Assembly: GCF_016653315.1 (NCBI RefSeq)
Contig: NZ_NHSH01000065.1
Coordinates: 309,358 to 373,357 of the forward strand
Reading direction: 5' to 3'
DNA: 64,000 nucleotides
From: Halochromatium roseum
GTDB taxonomy: Bacteria > Pseudomonadota > Gammaproteobacteria > Chromatiales > Chromatiaceae
A model generated the notes under the pieces. The model made no database searches, had not been told where the DNA came from, and saw only the letters and a program-made list of their open reading frames with translations. This document shows, one piece after another, positions 60,071 through 64,000 of the stretch (the first letter of the stretch is position 1; each line of letters starts with the position of its first letter). The position numbers and the translations under genes were made by a program.

Positions 60071-60452
60071 GCCGCGCATGTCGACCCGACGTGGTGAGCA
60101 GCTCGGCTGGCTCCTCGGCTGGGCCGGCGGTTTCCTGTGGATTGTTGCTCTGGCGCTGTTGTTTATATGGCGCGGGCAGTGGCTGGTTGGACTCTTGGGA
60201 CTGGCCTTGGCGGGGCTGGGCTATGCCGCGGTGGTCTTCTTTCGCCCCTGGCGCTCTCCGCGAACGCGCTACTGGCGGCTGATGCTGCTGCCCTATGTGG
60301 CGATGCTCAGTGGCGTGCCCTGGGCGATCTGGGGCTTTGGTCCCGAGCAGACCGAGTCGTTGAACGCCTGGCAGGCGCTGATCATCTTGCCGGTGCTGTC
60401 ACCGTTCGTCTCCATTGGTTGGCGGTGCTGGGAAAGGCCTACCGCGCCTTGA
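60063..60452 (+). CDS. Small polytopic membrane protein, unknown
   Basis: 129 aa with three to four hydrophobic segments ([23 protein letters not shown] region, [52 protein letters not shown]). ATG 60063 overlaps the IHF-like stop; ATG 60078 is an alternative. No family is recognised. Convergent with the secreted protein gene at 60528. Confidence 0.55.
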   Translation: MTEPRMSTRRGEQLGWLLGWAGGFLWIVALALLFIWRGQWLVGLLGLALAGLGYAAVVFFRPWRSPRTRYWRLMLLPYVAMLSGVPWAIWGFGPEQTESLNAWQALIILPVLSPFVSIGWRCWERPTAP

Positions 60453-60527
60453 TGGGCGACCCCGCGCGCAAGCCTGACGCACGAGGCGGCAATGAGGTCA
60501 GTGTTTGCAAGCAGGTGCGGCGCGGCG

Positions 60528-61055
60528 CTAATCGTCTGCCGGCAAATCAACCCCTTCCAGTTGTTGGAAAAGGGTACCGTCATCTCGGCATTCAACCCTG
60601 ACGAGGTGCTTGCCGCCGACCTCGACATCGACGCCGGCTTCAATCGCATGTTCCTCCGAGAGGCGATCGACACTGAAAAAGACCTGATAGCGTGTGTCTC
60701 CGTTCGGAACCACCACGCTATAGCTCATCCAACGACCGACCCCTTGCCATTGCCAGGTTGAGGCCAGATGACGCGGCACCCGCAGCGCAAGCTCCGGTGG
60801 CGCATTCGGCCGGCCAAAGCTGTAGTTGATGGTAGCGCCCGCATCGCACAGCTGAATCACTTTGTTGTTGACGGTGTTGCAGAAGAACAGGCGCTGCTCT
60901 CCTGCATCGCAGTCTGCGTACACCACCGATGGAACAGAGAGCATCGCAACAAGCGTTGACAGGCCGATGAGGCTGGAAAAACCCGCGCGTATCGGGCTCA
61001 AACCTCTGAGCGGTGAAGCAACGTGCTCGAGACGCTTTTGAAGGTCAATTGCCAT
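60528..61055 (-). CDS. Secreted hypothetical protein
   Basis: 175 aa. A long N-region followed by a signal peptide (SSLIGLSTLVAMLSVPSVVYADC, cleavage after VYA). The mature part has several Cys (CDAGEQRLFFCN, LCDAG, VECRDDG), suggesting disulphides, and beta-rich sequence. I know no family. It starts 12 bp after the stop of the TerD-type gene on the same strand, so both are probably one operon. Confidence 0.65.
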   Translation of the reverse strand: MAIDLQKRLEHVASPLRGLSPIRAGFSSLIGLSTLVAMLSVPSVVYADCDAGEQRLFFCNTVNNKVIQLCDAGATINYSFGRPNAPPELALRVPRHLASTWQWQGVGRWMSYSVVVPNGDTRYQVFFSVDRLSEEHAIEAGVDVEVGGKHLVRVECRDDGTLFQQLEGVDLPADD

Positions 61056-61067
61056 CTTTGATCCTGG

Positions 61068-62243
61068 TTACTTGTAGTCGTTTCTGGGTCCGGCATCCAT
61101 CTTGACCTGGATGCCTCCATCTTTTTTCAAGGTCAACTTGGGGCGGTTCTCGGAGCGGGGTTTGCTGTAGAGTTCAAGCGCCTCAATGACCACACCATGC
61201 ACCGTATTTCGGATCACACCAGGCACACAGGTATAAATCTGGTCGTTGTTGTTGGCGTTCTTGGCCGGTATCGTCACATCCGTTCCCTGTTGGTTATCAA
61301 TGCGCATCGACACCTGATAGCGGTGAAACGACCCGGTTCCGTTTGACTGCGCGGAGTAGACCACCGGCACGACTGCAGCGATGTTGTCGTTGAGTCGAAT
61401 CTCGATGGTTTCCGTTTTAGTTTTTTGATCATCCCGGCCTACGTCCCCGAGATGCCGAACCGCGCCGTTGTCATAGTTCATGAGCACGGAAACGCCTTTG
61501 GCAGGAAACGCCGCAACATGCACTTCCCGACCGTCCTTGGTATGCACCAGTGCGTAGACATCGTAATCGGTGCCGGATGTCCAAGATACCGTAGCTAGGA
61601 TGCACTCGGTTTTCTCGATGATGACCGAGGTGTCACCCTTGCTCAGATTGATGCTGCCACTCACCTTGCGGAGGTTCACCGGAGGTGAAGGCGGCGCTGC
61701 AGGTGGCTCCGGCGTATCCGCAACCTCAATGCCGTAGGCGTCACAAAGGCCCGCGAGTCCCGATGCGTATCCCTGCCAGATTGAGCGGACCTTGGCCGCA
61801 CCCTGGCGCAGATACAGCTCCGCGACGATGATGCCTTTCTCGGTGCTGAAGGTTCCCGGCGCGAGCTGAATCTCCCCAGCTTGGGTGAGTACGCTGGCCT
61901 GTAGTCCAGGCACCTTACCGAAATCAGCCCCTGAATCCTCGGTCAAGGTGATCGCAATCCGGGTCAGATGTTTCGGTGCGCGCGAGAAGTCGAACGCGAT
62001 GGCATGCTCCTTGTACCCTTTCACGTCCTTGGGCGCGCTGAACTGCGCCATGCCGGTGGGATGCCGGGATTGGTTGTAGAACACGATGTCGGGATCGCCC
62101 GTGGCGCGTCCCTCGTCGTTGAGCACGAAGGCGGTCAGGTTGACATCGATACCTGGTGTCGAGCGGTGACGCACGATGAGGCGTCCTGCCGAGGCGCCAA
62201 TGGCGGCATTCGCACCAGGGATGAGGTTTGCTGTCTGGGTCAT
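61068..62243 (-). CDS. Two-domain TerD-family protein
   Basis: 391 aa. Residues 1-180 are a TerD domain (LIPGANAAI..., VNLTAFVLNDEGRATGDPDIVFYNQSRHPTG, IAITLTEDSGADFGKV, TEKGIIVAELYLRQGAAKVRSIWQGYASGLAGLC), a Pro-rich linker follows, and 210-391 is a second TerD-like domain (SGSINLSKGDTSVI, GTDYDVYALVHTKDGREVHVAAF). TerD proteins bind calcium and act in tellurite and phage-related stress. ATG 62243 is chosen since the usual TerD beginning lies at it; the frame is open for 17 more residues upstream. Downstream is a secreted protein. Confidence 0.85.
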   Translation of the reverse strand: MTQTANLIPGANAAIGASAGRLIVRHRSTPGIDVNLTAFVLNDEGRATGDPDIVFYNQSRHPTGMAQFSAPKDVKGYKEHAIAFDFSRAPKHLTRIAITLTEDSGADFGKVPGLQASVLTQAGEIQLAPGTFSTEKGIIVAELYLRQGAAKVRSIWQGYASGLAGLCDAYGIEVADTPEPPAAPPSPPVNLRKVSGSINLSKGDTSVIIEKTECILATVSWTSGTDYDVYALVHTKDGREVHVAAFPAKGVSVLMNYDNGAVRHLGDVGRDDQKTKTETIEIRLNDNIAAVVPVVYSAQSNGTGSFHRYQVSMRIDNQQGTDVTIPAKNANNNDQIYTCVPGVIRNTVHGVVIEALELYSKPRSENRPKLTLKKDGGIQVKMDAGPRNDYK

Positions 62244-62460
62244 AACACGTTCGTCCGAGTTCAAGGCGCCACGAGTGGCGTATCCCATGCTCATCAGCGT
62301 CGAGCGCTATCTGCGCCGAATCCTTGCACTCCAGGCGGGCGATGTCGAGACCCCGCATCCGCATCACCAACTCGACCGGTAGCCGATGCTTGCTCTCGCT
62401 CCAAGCCTCCAGTTGCCTGAGGTGGACCCTTTCGTAATCGATCAGGTGATGTGTCATCAT
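62244..62460 (-). pseudogene. Possible remnant of a small gene upstream of the TerD gene
   Basis: From ATG 62460 the frame reads MMTHHLIDYERVHLRQL, LVMRMRGLDIARLECKDSAQIALDADEHGIRH, which looks like real protein, but there is no stop before the TerD start and the frame then runs on through the TerD gene as nonsense. It may be a frameshifted or truncated 5' part of a partner gene. Weak call. Confidence 0.35.
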
Positions 62461-62525
62461 CGCCTCTTGTTTCACAGGGCTGCTTCAGCAAGCGGCTTAG
62501 GCGGGCGATATTCAAGGAGGCCAGC

Positions 62526-62691
62526 ATGAGCTTTCGTTTCTGGCGCCGTGTTCAGCTCTTCCCCGGCGTCAGCCTGAACCTGAGCAAATCCGGCGCGTCG
62601 CGCTCGCAAGGATAGCCGACAGGAGTTGTCGGCGATCGTTGCCGAAGATCCGGGGTTTGATGATGTGACGGAGCGGTTGGAGGTGCGGTGA
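62526..62691 (+). pseudogene. DUF4236 N-terminal fragment and adjoining scrap
   Basis: ATG 62526 gives a 29-residue peptide whose part FRFWRRVQLFPGVSLNLSKS is the start of DUF4236 proteins (usual form FRFRKRIKLFPGVSLNLSKSG). A TAG at 62613 ends it. Right after it, 62617-62691 codes RQELSAIVAEDPGFDDVTE then RLEVR-stop, a C-terminus of some other protein. Both appear to be leftovers of deletion. Confidence 0.55.
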
Positions 62692-62701
62692 ACGGTGCGC
62701 G

Positions 62702-63583
62702 GTGTTGAACGAGTTTGACCAACAGATCCGCCTAGCGGCCTTTCAGCACTGCGCTCAGCTGCGCAAGACGCATGCTGGAGCAGTGCCTTGGGCGGCGATC
62801 CAGCCGGGGTTTCGTGTCGAGGGCGAGCAAGTCTACCTGGCTGGAAAAGCGCGTGGTATTCATAGGCCACGGCAGATGCAGCGTGGGCTGCTCAGCATCA
62901 AAACAACTCGTCCCCGAAAAGGCCGCACCGCCCGCTATGACGATGCGTTGAGCGATGACGGCTATTTCAGCTACGCCTTCCAGGGTACGGACCCCGGCAA
63001 CCGTGACAACATCGCTTTGCGCCAAGCGTTTGAGGACCAGACACCGTTCCTGTACTTCTACGGTTTGGTTCCAGGCGTCTACGAGATCCTGTTTCCCTGC
63101 TACCTGACCGACTGGGATGCAGCGGCACTGCGCTGCACCGTGGCCGTGGGCAGTGCCCGTGAGCTTGCGAAGCCCGCCGATGATCTCGGTTTGGCACTGC
63201 CGCCCGATCGCCGTTACTCGACGGTGGAGGCCAAAGTCCGGCTGCATCAGGCGGAGTTTCGGGAGTTAGTGCTCGGCGCCTATGACCGCCGCTGTGCGAT
63301 CACGGGGCTGCCGGTACCGGGGCTGCTGGAGGCAGCGCACATCATCCCGGATCGCGACGAGCGAGGCCGGCCCGAGGTCAGCAACGGGCTTTGCCTGTCA
63401 GCGCTGCATCACACCGCCTATGATCACAACCTGTTGGGGATCGACCCGGACGGGAAGGTCCATATCGCCGAGGCAGTGCTTGAACAGCACGATGGGCCGA
63501 CGCTGGAGCAGGCGATCAAGGGATATCACGGGCAGCGTATCCGGTTGCCGCGGCATTTGGAGGAGGCTCATTGTGGGTTTTGA
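62702..63583 (+). CDS. HNH endonuclease
   Basis: 293 aa. The C-terminal part carries the HNH-type motif: CAITGLPVPGLLEAAHIIPDRDERG..., VSNGLCLSALHHTAYDHNLLGI (about residues 198-246). The N-terminal half contains GYFSYAFQGTDPGNRDNIALRQAFEDQTPFLYFYGLVPGVYEILFP in pieces, as in DNA-binding domains seen with HNH enzymes of restriction type. GTG 62702 start; the last codons lie within the transposase remnant, so the original C-terminus may have changed. Confidence 0.8.
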   Translation: MLNEFDQQIRLAAFQHCAQLRKTHAGAVPWAAIQPGFRVEGEQVYLAGKARGIHRPRQMQRGLLSIKTTRPRKGRTARYDDALSDDGYFSYAFQGTDPGNRDNIALRQAFEDQTPFLYFYGLVPGVYEILFPCYLTDWDAAALRCTVAVGSARELAKPADDLGLALPPDRRYSTVEAKVRLHQAEFRELVLGAYDRRCAITGLPVPGLLEAAHIIPDRDERGRPEVSNGLCLSALHHTAYDHNLLGIDPDGKVHIAEAVLEQHDGPTLEQAIKGYHGQRIRLPRHLEEAHCGF

Positions 63584-64000
63584 GGACATGCTTCCGGCTG
63601 TAATAACGTCTCGAGGAGTGCCCCCAGCAAGGCTCGTCCCCGTTGTCTGACGTTGTGCACGAATTCGAAGAACCCGAGGTACAGAGGGAGTTTTCCTGTG
63701 AGAGGCCACGATGCGGACGCAGCCAGGAGCGCAGCAGCGACCAAAACCCTTCCATGGTGTTGACATGGACCTCGTGAAAGCCGTCGCCGTCCTCGTCGCG
63801 AGCCTATTCACCGCGACCATGACAAACGCTTTTGCGCGGGTAGCCCCAAGCGGGCAAGGCGTCGTCGATCACGTATTCATCGGTGTTGATCAGGGTGCCA
63901 GGCTCAATGGTCTCTTCGATGAGGGGACGAATCGTGCGCTGCTTGACATCCGCCAACATGACGATGCGCACCTCCCCGCCACGCTCGATCATGCCGAAGA
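63568..64000 (-). mobile_element. IS1595-type transposase remnant (truncated at window edge)
   Basis: Minus strand from the right edge: RTIRPLIEETIEPGTLINTDEYVIDDALPAWGY...SVCHGRGE, then TAG (63806-63804) where family members have Tyr (GEYARDEDGDGF). The frame goes on with ARDEDGDGFHEVHVNTMEGFWSLLRSWLRPHRG, and near 63690 one base is missing so it continues in another frame as [35 protein letters not shown] sequence to the stop at 63568. So it has one nonsense codon and one frameshift. It overlaps the 3' end of the HNH gene. Confidence 0.8.

Overview
This is a GC-rich chromosomal window that reads as a gammaproteobacterium, probably of the Chromatiales/purple-sulphur type. The basis is the gene order mraZ-rsmH-ftsL-ftsI-murF-mraY-murD-ftsW-murG-murC-murB-ddl-ftsQ-ftsA-ftsZ-lpxC followed by secA, argJ and a Nudix-ThiE fusion, together with an IHF-type protein and feoABC. 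The lineage is inferred from order and protein character, not from a database search. No rRNA, tRNA or CRISPR array was seen.

Layout. 1-5.9 kb: the end of a nitrilase-fold hydrolase, then an MCE/Mla-type lipid transport operon (permease, ATPase with degenerate catalytic residues, MCE protein, lipoprotein) and an unrecognised 497-aa protein. 6-16.3 kb: an accessory stretch with an EamA-type transporter, a Rpn-family nuclease, a frameshifted TolB-like propeller gene, a HipB/HipA-type pair, a cpATP-grasp/alpha-E plus transglutaminase pair, an ICMT-type methyltransferase and a CIA30-domain protein. 16.8-34.6 kb: the division and cell wall (dcw) cluster, starting with a promoter and MraZ boxes and tightly packed with ATGA overlaps. 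murE is absent; an 18-codon relic sits in its place between ftsI and murF. 34.6-41.6 kb: DciA-like gene, M23 peptidase, secA, argJ and Nudix-ThiE. 42.9-46.1 kb: feoABC ferrous iron uptake. 46.2-50.8 kb: tri-haem cytochrome c, a BPSS1780-type membrane protein and a SEC-C/TPR protein, all on the minus strand.

50.9-64 kb is accessory: a 1672-aa DUF4062-nSTAND-TM-WD40 protein, a GT87-type membrane glycosyltransferase with a hexamer-repeat insertion, debris of two broken genes, an AAA/DUF4143 ATPase that starts right after a palindrome, an integrase fragment, an IHF-beta-like protein, a two-domain TerD protein beside a secreted protein, a DUF4236 scrap, an HNH nuclease and a decayed IS1595-type transposase running off the right edge.

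A recurring theme is short tandem repeats (6, 7, 9, 12, 24 and 30 bp) both between genes and in frame within murB, the GT87 gene, the ATP-grasp gene, the Rpn gene and the unknown gene at 4399. The points most worth checking are the missing murE, the catalytically degenerate MlaF-like ATPase, the large STAND protein and the palindrome/possible leaderless start at 58.1 kb.
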